Under the pieces are notes generated by a model that was given only the letters and a program-made list of their open reading frames with translations, searched no databases and was not told where the DNA came from. From Pithys albifrons albifrons (taxonomy: Eukaryota > Chordata > Aves > Passeriformes > Thamnophilidae), in the NCBI RefSeq assembly GCF_047495875.1, contig NC_092467.1, positions 30,783,066 through 30,847,065 on the forward strand: a stretch of DNA of 64,000 nt. The letters are read 5' to 3'. Position 1 is the stretch's first letter, and every line of letters starts with the position of its first letter. This document shows, one piece after another, positions 11,561 through 25,725 of the stretch. Made by a program: the position numbers and the translations under genes.

Positions 11561-14500
11561 ACTAAAACCATAGTAAAGTGGGGGAAAAGGGTTTCCCCTA
11601 TTTGATTAGAGGAGATTTTAAACTTATAGTACATGAAAATGTTGAATTTATTATAATTGGTTGTCAGATTTCTTCAGAATTGAAATCATTATGCCCTGGC
11701 CATAATCCAAGGCATCTTTTCTTTATTTTATTCTCTCTTCCTTTTTTTTTCCAAAGTTACAATTCGAACCAGTGTGGAACATGTTATAACGTTGTAGCTG
11801 GTCATGTAGTGTCACTGAAACTGACTTCTGAATACAGACAAAGGACTTCATGTACTGGAGTGCTCTACCGGTGGAAAATTGATAGCAGCACAAGATATGC
11901 TATTACAGGCTTTTTGTTCTACCTCCAAATTTGTGCTGACTAAAGTGCTTTTGGGCCTGCATGGGGGGGAAAATCTGTCTAGAGGAGGCTGGAAGCTTAA
12001 AACAAATGCAGCACAGAGGGCATAGATTCTTAAGCAGGACTGTGTGAATTTAGCTGGAGCTCACTAAATAACAACCCGAGTGCTTTATTTTTGTCAATTA
12101 CTATTTCCTGAAACGACATGAATCACAGAGAAAATGATCAAGCAGCAAAGAAGAAAATTCTCTCCAAGACCAAAAAAAAGTAAAATGAAATAGAAGAATT
12201 AAGCAGTGTTTCCTAACTCTTGTCAGTCCAGCATGGAGTTATTGCCAGGTTTGTACACACCACAATCTATTCAAGCATTACGGAGAGATAGAAACCAGAG
12301 ATGCACTTTGAATGCCAATTAAGTGTGCACTTTCTTCCAGAGCAGCTTGAAAAAGTCAGCGTGACCATGGATATACGCCCCCTTCCTCCACCCTCCTTCC
12401 CAACATAAATAAATCAGCCAAACAGAACCAGTGCCGCTGCCCCCACACCCAAACTGGGGAGAAAAGGCCAGAATAAACACAGTTAATCATGAAAAATCCA
12501 CATAACCCTCCCATTGGTGATGTTGGTGGGTTGTCTCAGGGACAAGACAGTGCATAGCAAAAGGCTTTTGCCACTGTGTGTGTTTTGGGTGACTTTGCAG
12601 ATCCCTTGGAGAGCCATGATTGCCATGATCCTTCCTTTTAGTCCAAACGGTGCCTTTTTGGAATTTGGGGAATGAAATTGGGACCATTTTCTGTTCCTAT
12701 CTCAAGGCAGTCCTGACGAACTGGCCCTTCCTTGCAAGACCAGGTTGGGGTGCCTTCAGTGTGCTGTTCTGCAGAGCATTTGCTTCTCTTCCTGACCCTC
12801 TCCAATATCACATGCTCATTTTCCTTTCCACTTTAAATTAAATATCTTCCCTCTCCATTCATTTCCCCCCTAGCCCAGGGCAGTGTGCACTCTGTGTCTC
12901 TGTACAGTACACAACCCAGCACTGCCTGAACAAGCAAATCCCTTTTTTCCTTAAACACAAGGCTGGGTTTTCCCTCTGACCTGGCAGGATTTGGCTTTGA
13001 ATTTTCATGTGAAATGCAACGTGCAAGGTTAGCTGGTTCCAGACAAGGTCACTTCATGAGCAGCAGCGACAGTGAGAATGAGTAACCTCCTGTTCATCCG
13101 CAGCACTTGGTCATGTTTATCTATAGTTTTATTGGAGAATTCTTCACCTCCACTCAGATAAATTGAGCTGCCATCCTGAGGGGTAACTAAATGGCAGTTA
13201 CAAAACAAATGGACCAATAGTCTATTTAGCCTAGTCAGTGTGATCAGAATATATCCTTCAAAATAAAACACTAGTGGATGGGGTATGGGAGTCCTCCAGA
13301 TGGCCGAGTGGATAGCTTTCCAGGGTCAGCATGAATATTTAAACAGCATTTTCTACAGTGCCAGCATTAAAGGCACAAAGTTGGAGTTGCTTGTGGTATC
13401 CATGGAACCCAGATCGTGAGCAAGGATACCCCTTTACCAAAGAAAAAGGCAGATCAGCCAGGCTTTGTGATAACTGAAGTATATTTGAAATACATTTATT
13501 TATTTATGTGTTTTAATTGTGCAGGTTTTTCAGCTATGGGGTTTCTTCATGCTGGTTTTGTGCTGGCTGACAACAGCACCAGAGACTTGGCACGTTTGGC
13601 ATCAGTGCTGGGGAGCCATCAGTGGTAGCAAAGTGTTAAAATTGGATTATGGGTGGTTACAGTGGTTCCAAGGAATGGCAGAACCTTCCAGAGGGGCTGG
13701 GGCAGGCTGTGCTGCAGCCTTTGCAGACTCCTCAGTTGCATTTGACTGGCTCCGTTTAGCAAAGACATGCAGGACTCAGGGGCATCATCAGCGGGGACAT
13801 TGTGCAGCACAGAGTGTTTCATACCATGCCAAGGTTTCTGCTCATTCCTCCCCTGCAAAGACACATGTGAAGGGGTAGCACTGAAGTTGGGAGCCCATAT
13901 ATATTACCTGAACTTTGTACACAGGTTTTTACACTTTTTTATCCCAAACAATGTTTTTCACCCAGAAGCTCCATTTCTTTCCTGCCAGGATGTTACTCCT
14001 GCATCCCCTGGGACCCTGACCCTGTGTCCTCACTCTCTGAAAATAATTCTGCTTCCATTAATCCCTTTCTTGAAAGAAAAAAAAAAGAAGATATGAATTA
14101 ATGTTATTATTAATCCAATAACAATACATGCATCCTAAAATTATACTACGATGGTTTTCAGTCTCTGGGTTGCAATCACCCAGGGGCTGACACACTACTC
14201 CTAGCAAGTCCATGAAAGGCCACTAGTAAAGCAAACCTACTCCTCCATAGCCTTAAATTCCCCGTGCACAGACCTCCATCTCCAGTGGAGGTTAGCAAAG
14301 TCAGAAAAGACTGAAATCCATTTTCCAGCTGTATGCAAGGTCTGAATTTGAGCTGGATTATTGCACAAATGCACAGCATCATCCTAAAGGTCTCCAATGC
14401 AGGTCTGGGTTTGTGGGTGTTAACCTGTATTTTGTGACAGGACCTTGCCCATGTCTCAGTCCTGCCAACAAAAGGCTTTGAGATGTTCCCAGTCCAGGTC

Positions 14501-17500
14501 AAAATTTTGAGTGTAAGTTACAGATGAGCAGGACCCTGTTTGCTCTTCATCACTTTGTTGATGTTACTGTTGGAGCCAAATGATTTGAACAATGTGACTT
14601 CAACTTTCTTAAAAAGTAGGTGGCTAGAGTGAGATAAGGGGAGCTGTGAGCCAGGTTTTCTCAACACGCATTAGCACTACTTACAAAAAAATTAGTTTAT
14701 TATCTAACAATGATCATTGCTATATACATGTGGTTTCTTTGATCTTTCAAATATTGCTTTGCTAAACAGACCTCTGGTGATTTCTCTTCTTTTTTTTTCC
14801 ATCTGTTTTTCTGAGACTAAGCCCCACAACATGTGCACTTTTTCCCTACACAGAGTGTTTTCTGTACTGTAAGGTTTATTCCAGGTCTTAGTGTCCAGGG
14901 TTACTGCTAGAAATATTTCTTGCTTCCTTGCTTGCTTTCCTACCTTCTCCTCATAACTGTAGCAAAGACATGGCAAATACAGTGAATTTTAAAGGGATTT
15001 TTAAGCCAATCTCAGAAAGCTACTTTCAAAAAAGTCAGGCCTGCTGTACATACACAGCTGGCTGTATGGCTGCATGTATAGCTGTCCTCTCAGACATCTG
15101 GCATTTGGTGATACCCCTCTGATACAGCGCTGCCTCCTTGCTCCAGGACAATGGAGTGATGAGCAGGGAATTGCATCAGTTGTATCCTGGGCTGTTCCAG
15201 TTCAGCCCAGGGCACTGTGGCCACCGACCCCCCTGTGCAGGGAGGGAGGGGGCACAGAGGCCCCCACTCAGATGCCACACAATAAGTAAAAGACTTTCTT
15301 CCTCCTCCTGAGACCCCATTCCTACTTACATCACCTCTTCTCCTTTGCCAATGAGAAAGGAAGCCAGCAGGATTTGCTTTCAAAGCTCCATCCTTTCCCT
15401 GATCCTGCACTGCTCAGCTGCAGTCCCAGGACATTTCCTTTGGCTGGGGGCAAGGCAAACAGTTTTCTCCTCAACCGACAGACATCCCTTTGCTTCCTGA
15501 GCCAGCCTTGGGTGCTACTCTGTGATTGGGACCATCTTTCCTGTTCCAGACACCAGTGAGCTACATCTGGGTTAGATTTAAATCTTCCTCTTGGCCAAAA
15601 TCTTTCCTGACTCAGTTATTTGAAGTAACTATTTCCGTCCCAGACTCCTGCCCATCTTCTCCTTCTGTCCGTGACAGAAAATGAAAACAGAAACAGTATT
15701 AAAACACATTCTCCAAAAGTTGTCAGAGGGAGAATTAACACATTTTAGTTAGTAAATATGATTACTTGTGGGAATTACTCCTTTGAAAACAAACCAGCAG
15801 GAGGATGGAGCTGAGTTCTCTTCGCTGGTATTCAACTGACACACACCTAAGTCAAGTTGTCAGTGACACCCTTCACAGTCTGTGCAAAAAACAGATTCGT
15901 AAAATAAACTAAATTGCACTCAGGATGGGCACATTTCTCTTCGCTGTCTGCCAGGGGTATTACTGTGACCATCATCCTCACATAGGTGTCTTGCTTAAGT
16001 ACCTACTCTTCAGTAGGATGACTGAAACCAAGCCAAAAGCCTTGGAGTGCATGGTGCCAGCCTGGACTTAAGGATGAAACAGGCTGGATTTACCTACTGA
16101 AACCTGATTTCCAAACCAGGCTTTGTTTCCTCACATAGGGTGGTATCACCAGTCACAGATCAATACTGGCATTTAACAAGGTCGTGTTGAGTTTCCGAAG
16201 CAGTGGCGTGTCTGGCCCAGCTTCCTTTCAGATAGCAACACTGGAGCCAGAAGTGTGGTGGCAAGTCTTCTGTTCCAGGCAGGAAAAATGGGGAGGTGAT
16301 GAAATGAGTATCTGCCCGAGGCTCTGGAAAACTGGAGACAGATGATGGTGCATTGTATTAGGCAGGCGCTTGGTGATGAGCAAGAGCATGTATTGGATCC
16401 AGCCAAGGGGACATTTGCTGCCCTGAAGATTACAGGAGTAGCTGGTTGGAATCATTATAACACCGGAGTGCCTATAAAAATAACGTGCGGAAAATGTTTT
16501 GGAGTGGCTACTTTCAACAAGCTGGAGGGAGCAGTTCCCTTACTGCAAATCAGGCACCTCCTGACCTACTTCTTAATAGAAGCTGAAATCAAAGACTCTT
16601 TATGCTGCTGAAAGTCTGAAACTGGGAAGCCGTTCCAGCAAGGAAGAAGTCCTGAGGCACTTCTTCTTGTCCCTTATATGCTCCTTCTAGCCTTTGGCTA
16701 CTCATGGAAAGAAATGCCTTTCTACTTAAACATAGTTTGACTAATTAATCTATTCCATCTGTTCCTTCCTCCCAAAATGTAACCATGACACTGAAGTTTC
16801 CGAAACAGATTTGGTTCTCATATTGATAAACAGGTCACAGAAAAACAGGAGTGCAGAGAAAAGGATGAAGGGAAATGCTGGAATTTTAGCTTTTATTTCA
16901 TCCTGACCAGGTTTTGATGCTTTTGTGCAGACAGTGATTTATACAGTGTGCTGGGTACGTGCAGGCAATCAACAAACACCTCTGAGAGCGTTCGTGCAAC
17001 TAGATCAGGAAAGCCAATCAGTGCTGGCAGAAAGGCCTCTGAAAGTGCAGTGTGTTAAAATTGGGGATTTGCAAAAATTTAAGGGGAATTAAGTCATTCT
17101 TTGGAGGTTTTCAGGTAACCTGTGATTTTCCTCTTGAAACAACTGCCCAGAATCTGTGTGTCACCCACGGAGACTAACAAATAGGGGTATAGTTTGATCA
17201 TTTTCTTAAAGCATTAAAAAAGAGCCAAGTGGGTTAATTTTTAACAGTTCAAAGTGCACCTGAGCTGCTCTGACACTCAGCAGTTCCCGCTGCTGCAGAG
17301 CTGAGTGCAGCTCTGTGCCATGTGCAAGTTTGCTTCTCACAAGTTAGCCCTGCTGGTGGAGATCAAACGTCCTTTATCTGAACCGACAGCAGGTAACTGA
17401 TCAAATATTACTGAGTTTGCCTTTAAATTTTAACCTGCGAGACTTACACTGCATCCTGTCGTATTTTATGTTTCGTGACACAGTGTGCCAGAACCAGGCA

Positions 17501-18470
17501 GTACAGCACAGCATAATGCAACGTGACAGCTAAATTCAAAGGAAAAGACAGTTCTCCTGCAACAATTAACCACTCTGGATACTTGGAGTGCTTTGGAATT
17601 ACAGCAGCCACCAAGGCGTCCCCATAGCAGACCTGTCAGCCTCAGGGATGCCCATCTTTTTTGAAGGCTCAAAGCCAGGCTGCTGGTGCTGGTTTTCTGG
17701 AGTTCGGTGTGTTTGGGATAAAACAACTTCAATTTTTTTTCTTTTTTTAATATTCTAATTATCTTCTCTTTTTTGGCAATAGCTTGTCCATGTTTCTGCT
17801 CCATTACAAAATTATAATATTATTATTATTTCCAAACTTGAAGGGAACATAGTAAAAAATATATTCTCTAATGAGGTAAGTGTGCTTGGTCCAGACCGCA
17901 TGTAATTTGGATAACCTTGACAACTAATACAATAAACAGTGCCATGATTTTAAGTGGGGATGAGCTGGCATGTTACAGTCTCTCTGCCAAATCTAATACA
18001 AGCGCCAAGCCTTCCAGGTGTTTCATTGTGTTATCACACAGAACTAACATCATTTTTTCTTTCAGTTCTGAAGAGGTGGTCCAAAATGTTTAAACTACAG
18101 TAGTTGCAACATGTCAAAGAGGGAATTTATTATCTCAGCCCCAATAGGTCTTAATAAGCCTTACACAACTGTTTAGGCATTTATTCTATTAACGGCTGTT
18201 CATTCCAGTGGCTTCACCTGAATATTCATGATCTTACTATTCCCAGTGCTTCAGTGTAGCAGCTGTTTGAAATCCACAGCAAATGTTCAAGAGAGTTCCA
18301 CAAATATAAACACCCTCACAGCTGAATGTTTGGGGCCTGTGCATCGCAGAGGAGAGACATGAAACATTTATGTGGAGTGATTTTTGGAGGACAGCATTTA
18401 CAAAGCTTAAATAGTCCTCACACATTTGGGAGCACTTCACTGTGATTGGGACATTACCATGGAGGACAAA
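11561..18470. other. Unique non-coding sequence with AT simple repeat
   Basis: No gene is recognised. An ATT/TAT-type simple repeat lies at about 17,811-17,832, and there are short A and T runs at 14,078-14,086 and 14,791-14,798. Open frames of up to 121 codons have no recognisable domains and overlap frames on the other strand. Confidence 0.55.
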
Positions 18471-18600
18471 GAGTCTGGAAGAGCCCACGTCCCACAAAGA
18501 TGTTACGCTCGCCTGTGTGCGATAATTCAGCGTAACGGAGGATTCCTGCTAAATTCCAGATTCGGAATCAAGCCTAGGCAACTGGAATCGATGGCGGGGT
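18471..18600. other. CpG-retaining block, possible conserved element
   Basis: This short block keeps several CpG dinucleotides (ACGTCC, TTACGCTCGCC, GTGCGATAATTC, GCGTAACGGAGG, TTCGGAATC, ATCGATGGCGG) in an otherwise CpG-poor neighbourhood. That can mark a hypomethylated regulatory element. There is no coding or repeat match. It is followed by a T10 run at 18,609-18,618. Confidence 0.22.
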
Positions 18601-19030
18601 GTTCTGGGTTTTTTTTTTCTTTCCTCATCAACATGGGATTGAATGAGGATGGAAATGGCACGCACAGAAGGGAGGGACCACAAAAGGAAAAAGAAGCAAA
18701 ATGCTCAATTAAATTAGTTAAACTAAATACAGAAGGAAACAGGTCATTATACAATAAATCCTGAAAATGTTGAAATCCCCCTTGCTCATGTAGGAAACGG
18801 GTGTCTAACTCTGGTCTCTACTTATGTAAACCATTTGTCTCATATTAAGTAGAAAACAGGTTATGATGGAGTCTAACCAGATAAGACACTTTAATTAGCA
18901 GGCACATGGAGGACATAAAGAATTCAAGCTCTCTCAGAGGAGTGGGGATGGGAAGCGAGTGCTCTACCTGTGGTTCCATCTGTTCTGCCACTGTCCATGT
19001 TGCTGATGTCTAGAAATTGTCACGGGCTCA
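18601..19030. other. Unique non-coding sequence
   Basis: I see nothing specific here apart from the T10 run at the start. It leads directly into a CR1 fragment. Confidence 0.5.
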
Positions 19031-19207
19031 GTATTATTTCGGAAGAGATTGTTTAATGTGAGGATGGAGAGGCATTGGCACAGGTTGCCCAGAGAAGCTG
19101 TGGCTGCTCCATCTGTAGAAGTGTTCAAGGCCAGGCTGGACTCCCATGGGGGAACTAGATGAACTTTAAGGTCCTTCCATCCCAAACCATTCTATGATTC
19201 TGTGATT
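19031..19207 (+). mobile_element. CR1 LINE 3' tail, plus orientation, internally deleted
   Basis: This is a very short CR1 3' end on the plus strand. The block around 19,082-19,140 (AGGTTGCCCAGAGAAGCTGT and following) is the standard CR1 3' region. The element ends with CCAAACCATTCTATGATTC and a TGTGATT remnant of the CR1 octamer tail. Compared with the longer copy at 35,400-35,775, about 50 bp is missing between the AGGCCAGGCTGGA block and the GGAACTAGATGA block. It is 5'-truncated with no intact coding capacity. Confidence 0.92.
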
Positions 19208-20969
19208 ATTGGTGCTTCTCACTGCAATTAATGGGGGCATTTAGCCTACTTGTCAGACAAGTGCTCTACTGCTGGGAAATGCTTTGAGGGCATGAGAGGA
19301 TGCTTTGCTCTGAGAAGATGGAGCAGAGGTGCTGGCAGTGGGATCAGAGTCTGGCACTGTTGCTGTCTGCAGGAAGGACTCAGCGGGGAAGGAGCAATAG
19401 TCATGCTTTTGAGGGCAGTGTCCCAGGACTTGCTAGAACAACATTTCTGCCCTATTTCATAGATTTTCACAGCTGTGAGATCTCTGATGCTGGGGGTGGT
19501 TTTCACCACACAAACTGGCAAGTGCGGCTGAAACAGGAGAGCAGGACTCTCTCCTAACAGTAACTTAAAAACATTCCCTTGTTGGTCTGTGATATGGGTC
19601 TGCATTTCCTTTCCAGAGACTTTCCTAGTTCTTCAATTGAGATCCATATTTGAACAGATGCACTTCCAATAGAAGAGGAAGAACAGAAAAATAGAAACTG
19701 GAAACACAACAGACAAAATTGTTTCCCATTGCCTGAACTGCTTAAATATGAAATTTTAGAGCAACTCCGGCTGGCCATTTTGCCCTGGACTTCTTTTGAT
19801 ACATTGGCAGATTGGACATGACAGCAACACTGAATTACAGTTAATTAAATAGTTAAACTATAGTCAAATTACAATAAATATAAGTCTAGATATGACAAAT
19901 ATAGACACACATACATAAGTGTTGTATATGCAAACCAGTTAAGATCTTCCATAAACTGTTGAAAACACCCATGTTTGGCTTTTGTAGAATTCAGAGAAAA
20001 GGAATGTCCTTTCAGAGCCTGCGCCACCACGCTGGTCTCACAAAAAATAGAGTTCTAGTGTTTAAAGGAAACCTTACAACTGCCCCGGGATTTTCAGTAA
20101 TATACCAGGGGAGGCTTTGTTCATATACAGACCTGATCTCTGTGAACAGTAACGGTTCCAGGCTAATAATGAAATAATCCATTTTTAGTAGATGAAAGAA
20201 GGGGGATCAGAAAAGTAACTCGATCTGTGGGTAATAATGGTGCCAAAAGCTTATAATGGAAAATATCTGAAGAATCCGAGACTCTCTTTGAGAGATATGA
20301 ATGATTTCTTTTTTCTTGCGAAAAGTGTATGAAGAACTTGAGAAGAAGTGCCTGAGTGAATTTTATGAGAAAAAGCTCTGTTTGGGGGAAAAAGGGGCAG
20401 TGTCAGGTTGCAGCCCAAACACAGCCTGGCCTTACGTAACTGGAGGTGCAGCTGAAAGATGCTCCGACGCCAGCACTTGATGCACTTGCACTTTGACTTT
20501 TTCTTTTCTTTCTTCCTTTCCTCTCATTTTCTGCTGTCTCAAAACCAAAGTTTATAAATCAGCAGGAAAAAATCCCTGCATCCAGTTTTCTGTCTATTAA
20601 CACATTCCATGATTCATAGTCTAAGGATCTTTCAGCAGGAAGAAAATATGGGGTAAAAATCCCTAAAATCAACGAGCACTTGCTGTTTATTTCAACATGG
20701 TCAGGGGTTTGCCATTCCTGCCCAAATCCTTTGATTGGGCAGTCAAACTAAATTTCATCACTGGCGTGCAATGCTCGGCTTAGCTCACTAGTGCAAACAG
20801 TCCTTACTCAGACAACCAGCCCCAACAACATCCCAGAGCCTCTTGCAGGAGCCATGGACAAGTGCGGAAGAGCCCAGGGGACAGCAGCATTTAGTTCTGA
20901 AACAGAGTCAGGATTTATCCAGAGCCAGTGCTCTTGTACAACAGTATTCTTGGAAGTTTTTACAGGTGA
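19208..20969. other. Unique non-coding sequence
   Basis: No gene is supported. Overlapping open frames on both strands at 19,246-19,605 have no recognisable domain. Pyrimidine-rich sequence lies around 20,500-20,540. Confidence 0.5.
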
Positions 20970-21062
20970 TCAGCCTACCTATCCCTGTTTTACAGCTGGG
21001 GAACGTGAGGCACCATGGGGAAGTATTGCCCATGGCTACACAGCAGATCTGTGCTCACAGTG
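20970..21062 (-). repeat. MIR-like SINE relic, minus orientation
   Basis: The order CCTACCTATCCCTGTTTTACAG, GGGGAACGTGAGGCAC and GGCTACACAGCAG matches the reverse complement of the conserved middle of MIR-type SINEs (counterparts: CCCATTTTACAGATGAGG, AAACTGAGGCACAG, GGTCACACAGC). It is an ancient, decayed copy. The match is from memory, and both ends are unclear. Confidence 0.5.
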
Positions 21063-24000
21063 TGCTCTCAGCAACGCTGTGCTGTATGTCTGGATGAGGC
21101 AGAAATGGCAATGAGAAGGAATAATCAGGAAGGTGGGTTTAGGGCAGGTATAATGGCCCTCTTGGCCATTTCCTCCATTAAAATCCCTTTATTTTCTGCA
21201 GTTTCATCCATTGGATTGCAGGCACTGGCATAGCATCTACCTCCCACTCAGTCATCCCAGGCATGCGTGTAGCGGGTACCAGCAAGTAAATAATGAAATT
21301 GGGAGAAATTTTCTGGCACAATAATTTAGTGTATTGCAAAATTCAGCCTTTCTCTGTCTCATTCACACATAAACCTCCCTACTCTGTGTGTGTGTGTGTC
21401 TGTGTGTATGTGTGTGTGTAAGGCAGATAAATCATTGGGTTTCAATGACTACCAGGCTGAGATTGAAATAAGAAATAGCTTGTTGATTACTAAGGCGATT
21501 AAAAGGATCATCTTATTGATTCCCACCCAGCCAGGCACAGACCTCAGTAATGAACATCGACTGGTTTAATAAGGGAAAAGGCAAGATTTACTGGATGCAT
21601 GTGCTTTTCATTAGAGTGAGCTGAAAGGAAATAAAAAATGCTGACCTACCCAGTCATGGGCCACTGTGCCTCTTACTCTTACGAGTGCAGCTAGTACAGG
21701 AAAGTAATAGAAAGCAGTACGTGACTGCATGGGGGCAATACTAATAAAATTATTGAAACTTAAGTACCAGAAATTAAATTATTTTCTTCCAGCTCTCCCC
21801 TCTTTTTGTACTGCTTTCCATTCCGCTTGCTTAGAGCACAAGAATTTGACTGTCCAATAAAAATGAAAGCTGACTATGTGTTTGAAAATCAGAGGCAAGC
21901 TCTCCTTCCCTTGTAGATCTATTGAGAGATATGAGATGCCTATAAGTAGCTCATCCATCAGGGTTCATAGTAGGAGCAAATGATTCTCTAAAAGATAAGC
22001 CTGAGGTTAAAAAAGGCATCAGTGTGGACATTTGTGTTATACAGGAGTTCAGACATTGGTCCTATTTGTTCTTGTAACGATCAATGGCTCTGTGAATGTC
22101 TCCTTCAGAAAGACTTTCATTTCCTTGGTCTCACTCAGGTAGAACTGCAGGTACTTGGTACAGCTGATGGGCAAATTTCTCTTCCTAAATATTAGCAGCA
22201 ATAGCTGATTTTACAGAATAAAAATAACTATATTTTCACATGTGTAAATGATACCTCAGAAAATTTACACCCCTGTCAGGGAGCTCATACTTGAACGTAA
22301 CTCCTACACTGATGTGTAACCTCCTCAGGATCCAAGGCAGGGAGGTCAGCAGAGTACAGGAACCAGGATGTGCAGCAAAGACCTCATTTCTGGAAAGAGA
22401 GGAAGCAGGTCCCTGAGGATTAGAGACGATGTGGGCTGCTGAGGGAGACAAGACTTTCAAATAAACATCCCTTCACATCACCCCCCTGATTCACAGAGTC
22501 CAGGGTGCTGCTGAATCACAGGGATTTTTGCAAATAATCAAATATCTTGCATATCACTTATATGAAACATGATGTTCTTACTTGGTAGCCCCAAGGAGAG
22601 TATTCCTTTCTAAAACAGCACAATGTGTGTTTTCTTTGCCTGCTTACACAGTGAATGATGAGGAAATGACAAAATTTAGTATTGTGACCCCTTCTTTTTT
22701 CTGCATGAGGAGTGCAGGTTTCCTGAAGCACTTAGACCAGAGGGGCCAAAGTCTGCTTAGATCTGCAAAATCTGCAAATCTGAAGTACCTCCACTAACCC
22801 TAATGGTAATACACCATGTCCCATTTGAAGTAAAAGAAGGACAGACCTTGTTAGTAAATCAATTTTCCTTTAACTTGAGGAACTGTACAATATTCACAGC
22901 TACATCTAGTCCTCTGTGAGGAGTTCCCTGTCACTGTCCTTTTGACATCACAAGAACTTGGCTGATCTTTCAGTTTCATTTCTTCTTAGTACCATTAATG
23001 ACTGTGGGATGGTACCAAGGCCGCTTCATTAGTGTAGAGACCCTTCCTGCCCATGTGACCTACTGGACTAGTTTTTTCTGATCAGTCTTGTCTTGTACAC
23101 CTTGTGAGCTCAGCTCTTGCCTGCACAGAGCATAGGCAGAGTCCCAGGCTGGCTTAGGTTTTATTTGACTTGTCCCAGGAATCAGCAGCCCTTTAGAAGT
23201 GGGGTGCAAAGTATTTCTTTCTCTCTCAGCTGAAAGCCTTGGGGTAACAGCTCAGCAAGAGCTGGAGAATTAGTCTCCTAAAGAGCCAAGATGCTGATAA
23301 GCAGTATCCTGCCTCCAGGCAGATGCTCCCAGCTCCCAGGAACTGCTGAGCTCCAAATTCAGCAAGAACTGGTGACACTGACATGACATTCAGGTGAGAG
23401 AGGCCACCATCGAGGGCATGAAATATGCCTCATAAGTGATATCTCATCGGGAGCTGAGAGCCCTTGCCCTAGCAGGGACGAGTCTCTCAGGCCATCCTGG
23501 TGCCTGGCCTGGAGCCAGCCCTGCCACGTGCCACTCAAACCCGAGAGCATCCAGTCCCAGTGCTGTACCCTGCAGTTCTGAAGGTGGCATCTCCAAGCTC
23601 AGTTACCCTCTCAGTTCCACTGTGTCCCCACTACTGCCCAAGACAATTTTGGATAAATGGCTGTAGCACAAGATGAACCAGTAGCATGAAAAGTTGTTTT
23701 AGAAGCTGTGAAAAGCTACCTGCACAGAAAGCCTCCGAGGTACTAATATTAAACAATTCCAAGTGCTCCAAAACCCTTTGTGAGCACCTTTCTCTCTGCT
23801 TATGAGTGTTCTATTTAAATCAAGCTCGGAATGGTCGAGTCAGAAATCAAATGCAGGTGAAAGGCTCCAGAAGCACTGAGAAAAGATTTCAACCCAGAAG
23901 AAATGGCTGAGCTTCCAATCACACCAACCATCTGCCTGGTACCACAGGCCAAAACCTACCACGGCCCTGCCAGAAGGGACAAGGGTCTCTCACCTTGAGT

Positions 24001-25725
24001 TCTACGACCTTCAACCCTTTTCTGGAAACTTAAGATGGTATTTCCAGTCCTGGGTACAAAGTAGTGATTTAAGAAAGGTTGTATATTATGCTGTAGACTT
24101 GAAAAATCCCTCCACGTTTTCCAGGCAGACCTTTTGCCAGAGCTGATTTCCCTCCTCTGCATGCTTCCACCCAAGAGGTACTGGCAGTCAGAGCTTCCCC
24201 TTCCAATGCTGGCAGTGCCAGCTTCCAGCTGAGGTCAGAGTTAAGGTTTGTTCCTTTTGCCAGAGGAATTTGGGCATGTTTTAGAGTTCTTGGATCCTGC
24301 AAATGCAAAAGGAGTCTCTTGTGGAGGCTGTTTCTTGGTGTGATCGCTTGCTATAATGTGTGGGCACAAAGGGGTGTCCAAAGCTCTCCTTAGCCAAATA
24401 TTTCCCTGCATTTTAAGATTTGCATGGGTGGGTTTTGTACTTAAGCAGCCTTTAATGTATTCAAAAAAAGGTTTGGTTGGTGGCTTACATAATCGTGTTG
24501 AATCTGACCCAGACGTGTTGTCACAGCACTGCTGTCAGAGAGAGAGTGAGCTGTCAGATTGAAATATTCACTAGTAATGTAGGTTATTGGGCCCCTTCTT
24601 TCCACAGTGAACCCAGCAGAAAGGCAGGAGTGGTAGGAGCTGGAATTACCAGGTCCTGCAGCAGGGTTAAGTCTTCTCAAATCACTGCCTGATAAATTTG
24701 AGGTAAACTTTGTTCTGTTTCAGAACCAGCTTCCAGCTGGTTGGTTTTTTCACTGTTCTTCATCTGAATCGTGGTTAGAGGTTTTATCTTCACCTATAGG
24801 TCCAAAATTCTAAGTAATTATTGGAAATATGCCCAAGTAGGAAGTAAAAGGATTCAAGGACTTAGGTTGTCTGCAGTCAGCCTTAACAACACAGAGTACT
24901 ACACCATCATGCACCATCATACCTAGTTGATCTCTAATTAAAACCTTAAATATCAGAGACCATATAAAGGGCTGACCTTTTGCACTGAGAAAAGACTCAC
25001 TGTTCTTTGTTGCTAAAGATACATGAGATATCTTTAAAGATGTAACCTTGCTCATTCCAGGACACTTTTTTAGAAAGGTTCTGCCGTAGTCTTGATAGGA
25101 AGAGCAATTAGCTATAAAAAACATTTTATACCAAGATACAGCAGTTGCATACATTTGAAAACATTTTACTGTGTATTTCTTAGCTATTGAAGCTTGAATT
25201 TTTATTATTTACCATCTTCTTTTTCAATCAATTTGGATATTAGAGACCAAAAATGCTAAGATTGTGGTGGCAAGTATTATTTCTCAACCAAAGGATGCAA
25301 TGACTTCCCATGGATAAATCTTGCACTTGCCCCATATAGTCTTTATTCCCTAACACGATGATCCTACAGTGTTGTGACTGCTTAACACAATATATCACAT
25401 AATATATCTGCTATCAGGATTCTCATTACAGAGGGAGAGACAAGTGAGATTGGAAAGTGACAGCAGAACACTTCAGATCAAAGTAAAAGGGAAAATGGTG
25501 AGAAGTAAAAAAAGACTATGTGGAAAAGCCACATTATCAGGACCTTGAATTCTCCCCAGGTTCGAGTGACACAGGTAGAAAAACAGTTTAATTTCTGCCC
25601 GATCAAGAGGTCTTTTGATCAGAAGAGAAGGAGAGGTTGGGAAAGGAAGTTTGTTGGGAAGACAAGGCATCTGTGGAAGATATCAATCTGAACCAAAAAA
25701 ATATGTTTGTATCCTTGGCTGAGCA
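21063..25725. other. Unique non-coding sequence with TG microsatellite
   Basis: No gene is recognised. It contains the TG repeat annotated separately at 21,385. A 114-codon minus-strand open frame at 24,810-25,154 shows no domain that I recognise. Confidence 0.5.
21385..21419. repeat. Interrupted (TG)n microsatellite
   Basis: Seventeen dinucleotide steps of TG with two interruptions (a TC and a TA). Such tracts are frequently length-polymorphic. Confidence 0.95.
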
